This document shows, one piece after another, positions 50,275 to 59,629 of a stretch of 64,000 nt of DNA (position 1 is the stretch's first letter; the number at the start of each line of letters is the position of its first letter). The stretch lies in the NCBI RefSeq assembly GCF_052056295.1, contig NZ_CP182493.1, forward strand, positions 3,100,001-3,164,000, read 5' to 3'. A program made the translations under genes and the position numbers. Below the pieces are notes generated by a model that saw only the letters and a program-made list of their open reading frames with translations, was not told the origin of the DNA and searched no databases. The stretch is from Catenovulum sp052056295 (GTDB lineage Bacteria > Pseudomonadota > Gammaproteobacteria > Enterobacterales > Alteromonadaceae).

Positions 50275-50295
50275 AATTTAACAAAATGTTAAATT
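50275..50295. promoter_or_regulatory. Inverted repeat in the capsule gene leader
   Basis: AATTTAACA (50275-50283) and TGTTAAATT (50287-50295) form a perfect 9-bp inverted repeat with a 3-nt centre, 27 bp before the SLBB gene. No JUMPstart/ops element is recognisable nearby. Confidence 0.4.
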
Positions 50296-50322
50296 GACGT
50301 TTCGGATAGGGAAAAACAAAAC

Positions 50323-53300
50323 ATGAAGCAGTTCATGCTTGCCAAAATTTTCGCTTTAGCAGCTGGTATTAGCTTGGTACAAACCACCTACGCAGCAGCG
50401 CCATCACAAGAACAAATCGCACAATTCAAACAACTACCAAAAGCGCAACAACAAGCATTAGCAGCGCAATATGGTATAAACCTAAACGAAATAAACCAAA
50501 GCGTAAATGACGAGAAAGTAACGAATCCAAACGTAGTGACTGCCCGTTCAGTAGATGATGCTGTAGTTACTGAAATTGATAAAGGTTTGTCTAGCAGCAC
50601 TGGCTTAAAGTCAGACGGTGATGCAAAACAACAAGGCAAAAAAGCGCGAGTATTAAAACCATTTGGTTACGAACTATTTGCCGGCAGCCCATCTACCTTT
50701 GCACCCGCAACCGACGTACCTGTACCAAGCGAATACGTAATAGGCCCAGGCGACACCATTAAAGTACAACTATTTGGTAAAGAATATAAAAGCTACGAAC
50801 TAGCAGTAGACAGAAACGGCACAATAACCATGCCAGAAACCGGCCCACTACAAGTAGTAGGCATGAGTTTTACCGAATTTAAAAACTTTATAAACCAACA
50901 AATAGAACAAAAAGTAATAGGCGCAAAAGCTAATGTAACTATGGGCGCATTACGCTCAATTCGTATATTTGTATTGGGCGAAGCATACAAACCAGGTGCC
51001 TACACAGTAAGCAGTTTATCTAGCATAACCCATGCGTTATTTGTGTCAGGTGGTATAACTGAGGTTGGTTCATTACGACAAATACAATTAAAACGAAAAG
51101 GCCGTGTAGTAACTACATTCGACTTATACGACCTACTGTTAAAGGGTGATACCTCTAACGACACCAACCTACTACCAGGCGATGTAGTATTTATTCCACC
51201 AGTAGGCGCTACAGTTGGTGTAGATGGCGAAGTAAAACGTGCAGCCATATATGAACTAAAAGGCGAAGAAACAGCAGACGAAGTAATACAACTAGCCGGT
51301 GGTTATTTAGCAACTGCATATCCAAAAGCATCAAAAATTGAGCGTATCTCTAAGCAAGGTGAACGCACAGTAATAGACCTAGATCTCACCCAAAATAACC
51401 GTAAACAACAAAAGCTAACCAATGGTGACGTAGTACGAGTATATTCAATACTCGACTCGCGCGAAAATGTAGTGTCGATAGAAGGCCACGTACAACGCCC
51501 AGGTGCATTTTCATGGCGTAAAGGTTTACGTATAAGCGACTTAATAAACAATATAAAAGACCTAAAAGCCGAACCAGATTTAATGTACTCAATAGTGGTG
51601 CGAGAACAACAACCACTGCGTACCATAAGCGCAATGCAATTTTCGTTAGGTAAAGTATTCGAAAATAGTAACAGTGCAGACAATATCACCTTACAACCGC
51701 GCGACAAAGTATATATATTTGGTGCAAACCAATCACGAGAATTAACTAACGTACTTGCACAATTAAGATCTCAAGCGCGCGCAACCGAGCCCGCAAAAGT
51801 AGTTTCAATTACAGGTAATGTTGAATTTTCTGGTAGTTATCCGCTTACCAATAGCATGACGGTAGAACAACTACTGCAAGCAGCATACGATTATAAAATT
51901 GATACCGACTTAAAATTTGCATTACTACAACGCCGTAATCGCAACCCCAAACGTACTTGGTTTGAACAAATAGACTTAACCAGGAGCAGTACCAAAAACA
52001 TTCAGCTAAAAGCAGAAGACAGATTATTTGTATTTTCAAGTAACGAATCGCGTAGCGGTCAAATTGGTGACTTAGCCGGTGCATTGTTAGAGTTACAACA
52101 ACAAACACGTAACGGCGAACCAGCCAATATTGTACAAGTAACAGGTAATGTAAAATTTCCGGCGTACTTTCCGTTAGCAACAGATATGACAGTAGGTGAC
52201 TTATTATTAGCCGCACACGACATAAAACTAGAAACTGATTTAGATTACATGTTGCTAAAACGCCGCAACTACCTGCTAGACAGATTTGAGTTTGAAACAC
52301 TCAGTATGCGCAATGCACAAGACTTAAGCCTAAAACTACAACCGCAAGACAAACTATATGTGTTTGCCCAAAACGCATCGCGCGCTGAAGCAATTGCTGA
52401 TTTAGTTGCACAAATAAAAGCGCAAAACAACAAACAAAACCGTGAACTATTGGTAAATATAAATGGTGAAGTACGTTTTCCGGGTACTTACCCGCTTTCA
52501 TCAAACATGACTATTGCTGAGTTAGTAGATGCTGCTGGTGGTTATACCGAAGCCAGTTATTTAAACGAAATGAATATCAGCCGCTTTGACTCAAACTTAA
52601 TTGACTCGTCTGAATTTATATTAGAAACCATAGACCTAACCACAACCAGTATAGAAGAATACCAACTACAACCGCGCGATACAGTACTGGTTAAAAAAAT
52701 ACCAGAGTGGCGTGACCATGAAACAGTTACCTTAATGGGCGAATTTAAGTTCCCGGGCAACTACACAATTAACAAAGGCGAAACCTTAGCTCAGTTAATA
52801 AAACGAGCAGGCGGCTTTACTGGTGATGCATTTTTAGATGCTTCAATATTTACCCGCAGCTACTTAAAAGCTAAAGAACAAAAACTATTAGACGAAGCCG
52901 AGAAAAAGCTGCGTCGTGAATTAGTTTCAACGCAAATTAATTCAGGTGAAGCCGGTAATGCAGATACCATTCTAGCTTTGTTAGATCAATTGCAAGCGAC
53001 TCAAGCGACTGGCCGTATGATAATAAATCGCGACCAGTTATTAGATATTGAAGAGTCGGTACAATTACGCGACGGTGACGTACTAATTATTCCAACTATA
53101 AACCAAGCTGTATCAGTTATTGGCGAAGTATACGCACCTACCGCGCAAATATATAAAGCCGGTTGGAGTTTAGAGGACTATGTTGCCGCGGCAGGTGGTT
53201 ATAACCAATTAGCTGAAACTTCTGATGCTTACATAATAAAAGCCAATGGTAGAGTGGTATCAAATATAGGCTGGTTTAGTTTTGATGATGCTGTAGAGCC

Positions 53301-53421
53301 AGGCGATACCATAGTTGTACCAACAAATGTAGACCCAGTACCTTCGTTAACCATATGGAAAGAAGTTACGGGTATTATTTATCAATCTACTGTAGCTGTT
53401 GCAGCTGTCGCAGCGTTGTAA
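50323..53421 (+). CDS. SLBB-domain polysaccharide export protein (KpsD/Wza-like)
   Basis: A 1032-residue exported protein with a signal peptide (first ~25 residues, ending T-Y-A-A-A). A Poly_export domain follows (~130-215, Y-V-I-G-P-G-D-T-I-K-V-Q-L-F-G). About seven to eight SLBB modules, each with G-x-V-x-x-P-G-x-Y or similar, span ~215 to the C-terminus. Three of the central modules are near-tandem copies of ~115 residues. The C-terminal helix ends in T-V-A-V-A-A-V-A-A-L. It forms the outer-membrane/periplasmic channel for capsule export, as KpsD or Wza do. It heads the capsule locus and precedes a Wzz-like partner. Confidence 0.92.
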   Translation: MKQFMLAKIFALAAGISLVQTTYAAAPSQEQIAQFKQLPKAQQQALAAQYGINLNEINQSVNDEKVTNPNVVTARSVDDAVVTEIDKGLSSSTGLKSDGDAKQQGKKARVLKPFGYELFAGSPSTFAPATDVPVPSEYVIGPGDTIKVQLFGKEYKSYELAVDRNGTITMPETGPLQVVGMSFTEFKNFINQQIEQKVIGAKANVTMGALRSIRIFVLGEAYKPGAYTVSSLSSITHALFVSGGITEVGSLRQIQLKRKGRVVTTFDLYDLLLKGDTSNDTNLLPGDVVFIPPVGATVGVDGEVKRAAIYELKGEETADEVIQLAGGYLATAYPKASKIERISKQGERTVIDLDLTQNNRKQQKLTNGDVVRVYSILDSRENVVSIEGHVQRPGAFSWRKGLRISDLINNIKDLKAEPDLMYSIVVREQQPLRTISAMQFSLGKVFENSNSADNITLQPRDKVYIFGANQSRELTNVLAQLRSQARATEPAKVVSITGNVEFSGSYPLTNSMTVEQLLQAAYDYKIDTDLKFALLQRRNRNPKRTWFEQIDLTRSSTKNIQLKAEDRLFVFSSNESRSGQIGDLAGALLELQQQTRNGEPANIVQVTGNVKFPAYFPLATDMTVGDLLLAAHDIKLETDLDYMLLKRRNYLLDRFEFETLSMRNAQDLSLKLQPQDKLYVFAQNASRAEAIADLVAQIKAQNNKQNRELLVNINGEVRFPGTYPLSSNMTIAELVDAAGGYTEASYLNEMNISRFDSNLIDSSEFILETIDLTTTSIEEYQLQPRDTVLVKKIPEWRDHETVTLMGEFKFPGNYTINKGETLAQLIKRAGGFTGDAFLDASIFTRSYLKAKEQKLLDEAEKKLRRELVSTQINSGEAGNADTILALLDQLQATQATGRMIINRDQLLDIEESVQLRDGDVLIIPTINQAVSVIGEVYAPTAQIYKAGWSLEDYVAAAGGYNQLAETSDAYIIKANGRVVSNIGWFSFDDAVEPGDTIVVPTNVDPVPSLTIWKEVTGIIYQSTVAVAAVAAL

Positions 53422-53437
53422 GTTGGGAGTATATACG

Positions 53438-54436
53438 ATGAGCAACCATTTAAGCCATAGCTCTGAAAGTAATGACGAAAAGTTAGATGACGAATTACGC
53501 GATAACTGCAAACCGTTCGTGATTGAAACTGTCAACCTGAATCAACTATGGGATATATTATGGAGTGAACGCATCAAGATAATTGTTATGACATTGTTGT
53601 TTGCTAGCATATCTGTTTTCGTCGCTTTACTGATCCCTAACCGTTATCAATCTCATACAGTGTTGGTGTCTACTCAAGCCAATTCAGGTGGAGGACTTGC
53701 TGGAATATCTTCTAGTTTTGGTGGATTAGCTGCGTTGGCCGGAGTTAATGTAAACCAAGAAAGTAGCCGTATGGAGCAGGCAATTTTACTTGGCCGCAGT
53801 TGGCCATTTATAGAGACATTCGTTAATAAGCATGAATTAAAAGCAAAGATAATGGCTACAGAAGGGTTTGATCAAGTTAACAACGAGTTGATTTACGATC
53901 TCGATAAATATAACCCAATAAATGGAGAGTGGATGATAAAGGATGGCGAAAGCAGTGAGCCAACTAGCTTTGAGACCTATCAAGTATTCAGGGATATGCT
54001 TTCTATCGAACTCGACTCTAAATCTGGCTTGGTGACGATTGCGTTAGAGTTCTATTCTCCTGATTTAGCGTATGAGTGGGTAGTATTGCTGAAAAAAGAG
54101 CTGAACCTTTACTTCCAACGCTTAGATACTCTAGAAGCTAAGCAAAACGTAGAATATTTACAGAGAAAGATAGCGGAGACCAATTTGACTGAAATGCATT
54201 CTGTATTCTACAAAATGATTGAAAGCCAAACCCAAACTCTTATGCTTGCTGAAAGCAGTTCTGAATATGTATTAAAAACTTTAGTCCCAGCAAAGGTTGC
54301 AGAAGAAAAATCTTTCCCTAATAGAGCTATTATTTGTATTGTAATCACTTTCTTGGGAGGGGTGTTTGCTCTAGTCGTAGTCTTAATGCTTCATCATTTT
54401 AAAGGCTCTTTTAACAACAACACTAAATGTCATTAG
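53438..54436 (+). CDS. Wzz/KpsE-like chain-length or export partner protein
   Basis: A 332-residue inner-membrane protein from ATG 53438, after an AGTTGGGAG ribosome binding site. The N-terminal TM (~48-70) is followed by a large periplasmic part with a Gly-rich S-G-G-G-L-A-G-I-S-S-S-F-G-G-L segment, coiled-coil regions, and a second TM near the C-terminus (~297-320), the Wzz topology. No cytosolic BY-kinase domain follows, as expected for KpsE or Wzz rather than Wzc. It should regulate length or couple the inner-membrane exporter to the SLBB channel. Confidence 0.88.
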   Translation: MSNHLSHSSESNDEKLDDELRDNCKPFVIETVNLNQLWDILWSERIKIIVMTLLFASISVFVALLIPNRYQSHTVLVSTQANSGGGLAGISSSFGGLAALAGVNVNQESSRMEQAILLGRSWPFIETFVNKHELKAKIMATEGFDQVNNELIYDLDKYNPINGEWMIKDGESSEPTSFETYQVFRDMLSIELDSKSGLVTIALEFYSPDLAYEWVVLLKKELNLYFQRLDTLEAKQNVEYLQRKIAETNLTEMHSVFYKMIESQTQTLMLAESSSEYVLKTLVPAKVAEEKSFPNRAIICIVITFLGGVFALVVVLMLHHFKGSFNNNTKCH

Positions 54437-54446
54437 GTCACAGTCT

Positions 54447-55127
54447 ATGAAACAGGCAATATCTGCAATAGCTAAGAGTTTAATCACTTATCCAGAGAGG
54501 AGAGCATTAAGCCGCTTTGTATATGGGAAATCAAAAAGGACATGCATCTATAAACCGTTTGTGTTAGACAAAGACTACATATTTATTCATATCCCAAAAG
54601 CTGCTGGAAAAAGTGTTGCTTTAGCTGTTTATGGGGATGATAAGCCTGGACATTATTCGGTGAAAGACTATTTATATTATGACCAGAAACACTTCGAAGA
54701 AAGTTTTATTTTTGCATTTGTCAGGCACCCTATTGATAGGTTCTTGTCTGCTTACTCCTTTCTGAAACAAGGGGGAACAAGTCACGGAGATCAATGCTTT
54801 TCTGAAAGCGTGATGTCTAAGTATGTTGATGTAAATCATTTTATAGAAGATTGGGTTGACTCAAGAAACATTAATAAAAAGGAGCATTTCGTTCCTCAAG
54901 CTTATTATTTGAAGGATAATAAAGGCAAAGTGAGAGCTGATTTTATTGGAAAATTTGAATCAATTGAACAAGACTTTTTCAATTTAATGAATAAATTGAG
55001 GTTAGATACACAGCTCTCTCATTCAAACAGGACAAAACAAAAAACTGAGCTGCAGGTTGATGAAAGCAATATTGAGAAACTAAAGCGCGTTTATAGAGAA
55101 GACTTTGAATTATTCGGTTATGAGTGA
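54447..55127 (+). CDS. Sulfotransferase family protein (carbohydrate type)
   Basis: A 226-residue protein with the PAPS-binding motifs of carbohydrate sulfotransferases: 5-prime phosphosulfate loop F-I-H-I-P-K-A-A-G-K-S (about residues 49-59) and the 3-prime phosphate motif F-V-R-H-P-I-D-R-F-L-S-A-Y (~91-103). It transfers sulfate from PAPS to a sugar hydroxyl, so the polysaccharide is likely sulfated, a feature common in marine polymers. It lies 10 bp after the Wzz-like gene and overlaps the next gene by 4 bp if GTG 55124 is used. Confidence 0.87.
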   Translation: MKQAISAIAKSLITYPERRALSRFVYGKSKRTCIYKPFVLDKDYIFIHIPKAAGKSVALAVYGDDKPGHYSVKDYLYYDQKHFEESFIFAFVRHPIDRFLSAYSFLKQGGTSHGDQCFSESVMSKYVDVNHFIEDWVDSRNINKKEHFVPQAYYLKDNKGKVRADFIGKFESIEQDFFNLMNKLRLDTQLSHSNRTKQKTELQVDESNIEKLKRVYREDFELFGYE

Positions 55128-56311
55128 TGATTGCTTATAGGCTCCAGCCAGTTATTATCTTTTTGTATCTAGTGCCAATATTTTTTGCGAATGTTGATTT
55201 TGGTGCAAAGGGTGAGTTTTTTCTTAGGAGTCATTTGATCTTTTACCCGTTATTAATTGTTATTTTACTCCAAAAGAATGTTTTACCATTAAAAAAGGTA
55301 ACGTTAATTATTAGCTTGTTGCTAGTAATTCTGTTGATATATTTAGGTGATACGTTCCTCAATCGCCCCTATTATTTGGCATCTAGTTTTGCTTCAACAT
55401 TACTATTTTTTACATATGTTATTGTGACTTACTTTTTCTTTTTATTTGTAAAAAAATATGATTGCCTCCAACAGTTTTACGATTTGTTTTATCGCTTTAT
55501 CAAAGTGTCTTTAATCTTAGTGATTGCTTCATGGGGGATCCACTTTTCATCTGGCATATATGTATTAGCAGACGATGGATACGGTTTGTTTCGGCCTCAT
55601 GCTCTTCTATCTGAACCCTCTGCGTTGTCTTTATTCGTGTCTTGGTTTTTTATACGTAGCATACGTGACAAAAGGCCTGTAGATTTATTGATTGCGTTAA
55701 CTTGTATGTCACTTAGTGGTTCTTTGATCTTAATTATAGTGACTTTTTCTACTTTTCTTTTTTATTTATCTCTTTCATTAAGTGCGTCTAGAAGATTAGT
55801 TTTGTATATCGCTATTCTAGCTATAGTACATTTTGTTGTTCAGGCTATATTGGATTATTCCAGAATCGGGGTTGACTATCTTGATGACCCGTTGATCAAG
55901 CTAAAAGCCGCACTCGAAGCGATTGTATATTTGGGAAGTGAAGGATATAACCCAAGATTAAACACTGTTTTAGACTTATTTAGGTTTATGCTCGAAAACA
56001 ATAGGCTTTATTTGGGGATGGGGCCTTTAAGTGATACTTATCTACCTTTTAGTTCGATTGCTGGTAGTGCGTCTTCACTATTGTTTATGCTTATTTTTAA
56101 CTTTGGGATATTAGTCGGTAGTGTGATTATAGTCATTTTATTATATAACCTTCTTAAGCTCCCAGATAAAAGTGACTCCAGTGTACTTTTCATATGTTGT
56201 GTTATTACGACTTCTTTGAACTCTGCCCAAGGGATGCTCGTTTACCAAATAATGTTGTTGGTTATGCTATATGCAAAAAACAAAGAAAATACTTTTTTTA
56301 GACCCTTTTGA
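55124..56311 (+). CDS. Wzy/O-antigen polymerase-like membrane protein
   Basis: A ~395-residue protein with about ten hydrophobic segments and a large hydrophilic loop, like Wzy polymerases, which show low sequence identity. Segments such as R-P-H-A-L-L-S-E-P-S-A-L and G-M-G-P-L-S-D match the general pattern of Wzy/O-antigen ligase-type proteins (R-x-x-G, E-P-S). It would link repeat units in the periplasm. GTG 55124 or ATG 55127 are both possible starts. The end overlaps the next gene by 41 bp. AT content is higher than the housekeeping genes, typical of capsule genes. Confidence 0.75.
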   Translation: MMIAYRLQPVIIFLYLVPIFFANVDFGAKGEFFLRSHLIFYPLLIVILLQKNVLPLKKVTLIISLLLVILLIYLGDTFLNRPYYLASSFASTLLFFTYVIVTYFFFLFVKKYDCLQQFYDLFYRFIKVSLILVIASWGIHFSSGIYVLADDGYGLFRPHALLSEPSALSLFVSWFFIRSIRDKRPVDLLIALTCMSLSGSLILIIVTFSTFLFYLSLSLSASRRLVLYIAILAIVHFVVQAILDYSRIGVDYLDDPLIKLKAALEAIVYLGSEGYNPRLNTVLDLFRFMLENNRLYLGMGPLSDTYLPFSSIAGSASSLLFMLIFNFGILVGSVIIVILLYNLLKLPDKSDSSVLFICCVITTSLNSAQGMLVYQIMLLVMLYAKNKENTFFRPF

Positions 56312-57335
56312 GGAAGTGATTAAAATAGTTGATGTGTCAAGTTTAGATGAATTTGATTTAGTATATTCGGGTCAACTTTTATTAAGAGACAGCGAATTAA
56401 CATCGTTTGACGTTGTTATCTGCATCAACACTATTAATCTAGTTAATCAATATTTAATGTTAGAGCAAATGCTTGCTGGGAAGTTAACTATTGTTATAAA
56501 AGATGGCTTATACGACTGGACTAATGCCTATTATAACCCCAAACATCTTCAGAGAGGTTTGGCTCTATATGATCCCATTCCTGCAAGGGTTATACTGGGG
56601 CTCAATGATGGAAGTCAAGAGTTTCTTGAATATCAAAACCCCGGTATTAAATACTTTTCATATATACCTAATAGGATGGAAAAAAGTTTGACGAGTAGAG
56701 TGAAAAGAAAAGGTGTTAGTTCGAGTGTTCTATTAATTACAACGGCAAACGCCCCATATTTTAATAATGATGAAAAACGGGAATTAGTAAAGTTAATCAA
56801 TTCAGTAATTTCACAAGCTGAAAACGTATTTGACGTAGTAGTTCTTAGGATATTTGATGAAGACCTTATGGCACAAATTAATGGCGAAGGACTTCGGAAC
56901 GACACGAGTTCAAACTTTAATGATTTGATGTCTAAAGTCGACTTTTTAGTCACGACCCCAAGCTCTGTATCGATTGAAGCTATGGCTTATGGCGTTCCCG
57001 TTGCACACTTTGATTATCGAAGCTCTCCTATACTGTATCAATCAGCTTGGAGGATTACAGCGAGCGTATCTATCAGAGATACGCTATTGTCTATGCTAAA
57101 TCATGAGCCAGAGCGCATGGAGTTCCAGAATTTTGTAATTCGAAAAATTCAAAAGGATCCAAAAACACTTAAAGAAATATTGAATAGTAGAATAGAGCCT
57201 ATGGCCACTGGGTATACGGGTTATTACAGTTCGTTGAGAGAGCAGGCTGCTTCAAGGGTGTTGAACTCTAGATGGAATTTTAATTTATACCTATTTATGA
57301 AAAAAATTATTAGAATTGTAGGAACATTCAAATGA
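56271..57335 (+). CDS. Probable polysaccharide biosynthesis glycosyltransferase-like protein
   Basis: A 354-residue protein. The segment T-T-P-S-S-V-S-I-E-A-M-A-Y-G-V-P-V-A at ~225-242 is the donor-binding signature of GT-B glycosyltransferases and of polysaccharide glycerol/ribitol-phosphate transferase-like proteins. No clear N-terminal match to a named family. Two-domain Rossmann-like layout is consistent with an enzyme adding a sugar or phospho-sugar in this cluster. The 41-bp overlap with the upstream gene is unusual but the ATG and downstream spacing are consistent. It overlaps the next gene by 4 bp. Confidence 0.7.
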   Translation: MQKTKKILFLDPFEEVIKIVDVSSLDEFDLVYSGQLLLRDSELTSFDVVICINTINLVNQYLMLEQMLAGKLTIVIKDGLYDWTNAYYNPKHLQRGLALYDPIPARVILGLNDGSQEFLEYQNPGIKYFSYIPNRMEKSLTSRVKRKGVSSSVLLITTANAPYFNNDEKRELVKLINSVISQAENVFDVVVLRIFDEDLMAQINGEGLRNDTSSNFNDLMSKVDFLVTTPSSVSIEAMAYGVPVAHFDYRSSPILYQSAWRITASVSIRDTLLSMLNHEPERMEFQNFVIRKIQKDPKTLKEILNSRIEPMATGYTGYYSSLREQAASRVLNSRWNFNLYLFMKKIIRIVGTFK

Positions 57336-58384
57336 AATTAATAGTCCTATCAAGCGCTGAATCAGTCCACACAATAAGGTGGTGTAACGCATTGTCAAAA
57401 CGAGGTATCCGCATATTGCTAGTATCTCAACACACCCTAATATCGGGATTATCTTCAGATGTAAGCTTTCATCAACTTAAATATAAAGGCTCTAAAGGGT
57501 ACTTTCTAAATACTTTTGAATTTAGGAAACTGGTCAAGCAGGAAAGCCCGGACATCATCCATGCACATTACGCAAGCGGCTATGGTACTCTTGCTGCTAA
57601 TAGTGGTTTTGAGTACTTACTTTCGGTTTGGGGGAGTGATGTATATGACTTTCCAAATAATAAGTTTACTAAATATTTGCTTGGACGCTCTTTAAAGAAA
57701 GCTAGCCGTATTTTTTCAACCAGTCATTGTATGAAAAAACAAACGTCTAATTTTTTCAATGGCGAAATTCATGTGATTCCGTTTGGTGTCGATTTGGTTA
57801 AGTTTAGGCCCGAGATGCAAAAAGGGCACAAAGAATCAGTTAGATTGGGTGTGGTAAAGGTTCTGGATCACAAATATGGCATTGATAATTTGATCGAAGC
57901 TTTTGCGCTATTAACTCAAGTAGAATATAGTGATATAACCCTCGACATAGTTGGTGATGGGCCTAAGTATGACGAATTAGTTAATCTCGCTAAAGCACTT
58001 GGTGTATATCAAAAAATTAATTTTGTTGGTTGGGTAGACAACGATACCTTACCAAGTATTATAAATTCTTTTGATATTTTTGTTGTGCCTTCAAGGTTAG
58101 ATAGTGAAAGTTTTGGTGTTGTTGCCGTTGAAGCTGGAGCTTGTGCTGTCCCATGTGTTGTATCGAATGTAGGTGGGCTGCCGGAAGTTGTAGTTGATGG
58201 TGTCACTGGGTTGGTTGCTAGAAAAGAAGACCCTAGCGATTTAGCTGACAAAATAAAGACTCTGGTTGCAGACAAAGCTCTTCGGAATAACCTAGGAAAC
58301 AACGCTAGAAAACGAGTCGTGGATAACTATGATTGGGACCAAAATGTAGAAAGTATGATCTCTCATTATAAGGAGTTTGTTTAG
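57332..58384 (+). CDS. Glycosyltransferase family 4
   Basis: A 350-residue GT-B enzyme. The N-terminal half has an S-x-H-T-I-R-W acceptor-side start. The C-terminal half has the Glycos_transf_1 signature: G-D-G-P near ~212, then E-S-F-G-V-V-A-V-E-A-G-A with the E-x7-E motif, and G-G-L-P-E-V-V-V-D-G-V-T-G-L. It transfers a nucleotide-activated sugar with retention. It overlaps the preceding gene by 4 bp and abuts the GT2 gene with no gap. Confidence 0.92.
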   Translation: MKLIVLSSAESVHTIRWCNALSKRGIRILLVSQHTLISGLSSDVSFHQLKYKGSKGYFLNTFEFRKLVKQESPDIIHAHYASGYGTLAANSGFEYLLSVWGSDVYDFPNNKFTKYLLGRSLKKASRIFSTSHCMKKQTSNFFNGEIHVIPFGVDLVKFRPEMQKGHKESVRLGVVKVLDHKYGIDNLIEAFALLTQVEYSDITLDIVGDGPKYDELVNLAKALGVYQKINFVGWVDNDTLPSIINSFDIFVVPSRLDSESFGVVAVEAGACAVPCVVSNVGGLPEVVVDGVTGLVARKEDPSDLADKIKTLVADKALRNNLGNNARKRVVDNYDWDQNVESMISHYKEFV

Positions 58385-59566
58385 ATGAGATTGATTTTTG
58401 AGCTAGTTGCAGTGATATCGTTTTTAATCTTGTTCTACGTTTATATCGCATACCCTTGCGTACTGTATATAGTAAAAAAACTAAGCAGTTTGGGTGATAA
58501 AGAAATTGCTTCGGACAATATTTTTGAAAAAAAAACCGTCACAATTGTAATCCCAGCGCATAACGAAGAAGCTGTTATTGCACAGAAACTAGAAAACCAT
58601 CTTAGTTTAGACTATCCAAAAGAGTTAACTTCTATCATTGTGTTAAATGATACTTCGAATGATGCAACTGGCCAAATCGCAACTGAATATGCAAAAAAAT
58701 TTCCTGGACTAATTAGTGTATTTGATGTGAAGGACGGCAAGGGTAAAACCAACGCGATTAATCAGTTAATGCCAACAATACGCACAGACATTACTGTATT
58801 TTCTGATGCCAACGTAATGCTTGACGATAAAGCGCTTATGAACATAGTTAAAGCATTAGCCGCCAGCAATGTTGGTGGGGTCGCTGGGCAGCTTACTTAT
58901 GTCAATAGTTTCGAGCCAGGTGCTGCGTATTCGAATGGGTTGTACTGGCGGTATGAAGAGAGTATTAAGAAACTTGAATCTGATACTGGTTCGATGATGG
59001 GAGCCGATGGTTCTATTTTTGCAATAAAAACTAATTACTACAGGCAGCTCGATATCAATGTTTTGGATGATTTTTCGACTTCAGTCGGGGTTATTTGCCA
59101 GAATCAGAGGTTAATTTTCTCAACGGAAATCAAAGCTTATGAAAAGGGCGCTGAAAGGGGGGACGAAGAGTTTTACAGAAAGATAAGAATTAGCAATAGA
59201 TCCTTCAACACATTTAGAAATATGAAAAAGGAGATAGTTGCAACGTTCTCTTATTTCGATTTGATAAAGCTTTATTCACACAAGGTTTTACGTTGGTATT
59301 CATTTGTACCTATGTTTTGTTTTTTAATATCAAGTGCATATCTATCATTTTACTCTGATGTAATATTAACTCTCACAGTTTTCCAAATTTTTGCTTACGT
59401 ATATAGTTATATTATAACAAAAAATATATTAGACAATAAATTTGGAAAAATAGGTAATATCGTCGTCTATTTCATTGCTGTTAATTTTGCAGCATTTTTA
59501 GGCTGGTATTTGTCAATTACTGGGAAAAAAATAACAACTTGGAAAAAAGCAGAGTCCACACGTTAA
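58385..59566 (+). CDS. Glycosyltransferase family 2, membrane-associated
   Basis: A 393-residue protein. An N-terminal TM (~5-25) is followed by a GT2 (GT-A) domain: T-I-V-I-P-A-H-N-E-E at ~54, D-x-S at F-S-D-A-N near 140, and a Q-x-R-R-W-like R-x-x-F-N-T-F-R segment near ~280. Three more hydrophobic segments lie at the C-terminus. This layout matches inverting GT2 enzymes that add a sugar at the membrane face. It starts right after the GT4 stop. Confidence 0.9.
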   Translation: MRLIFELVAVISFLILFYVYIAYPCVLYIVKKLSSLGDKEIASDNIFEKKTVTIVIPAHNEEAVIAQKLENHLSLDYPKELTSIIVLNDTSNDATGQIATEYAKKFPGLISVFDVKDGKGKTNAINQLMPTIRTDITVFSDANVMLDDKALMNIVKALAASNVGGVAGQLTYVNSFEPGAAYSNGLYWRYEESIKKLESDTGSMMGADGSIFAIKTNYYRQLDINVLDDFSTSVGVICQNQRLIFSTEIKAYEKGAERGDEEFYRKIRISNRSFNTFRNMKKEIVATFSYFDLIKLYSHKVLRWYSFVPMFCFLISSAYLSFYSDVILTLTVFQIFAYVYSYIITKNILDNKFGKIGNIVVYFIAVNFAAFLGWYLSITGKKITTWKKAESTR

Positions 59567-59629
59567 ATTAGCTTCAGAAAATTTTAGTTATTTAGACGTA
59601 AGAAATGCTTTAAACATAATAGGGTTAAC

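Larger units (their letters stand above)
49999..50322. other. 324-bp divergent region before the capsule locus
   Basis: It holds the toxin-antitoxin operator at 50013-50032 and the inverted repeat at 50275-50295. The rest is AT-rich and should contain promoters for both units. No gene or structured repeat of the five-gap family is seen. Confidence 0.6.

Noticed and set aside
50041..50322. JUMPstart/ops element before the capsule genes
   Set aside because: I looked for GGCGGTAG-type sequence upstream of the SLBB gene on the plus strand and found none.
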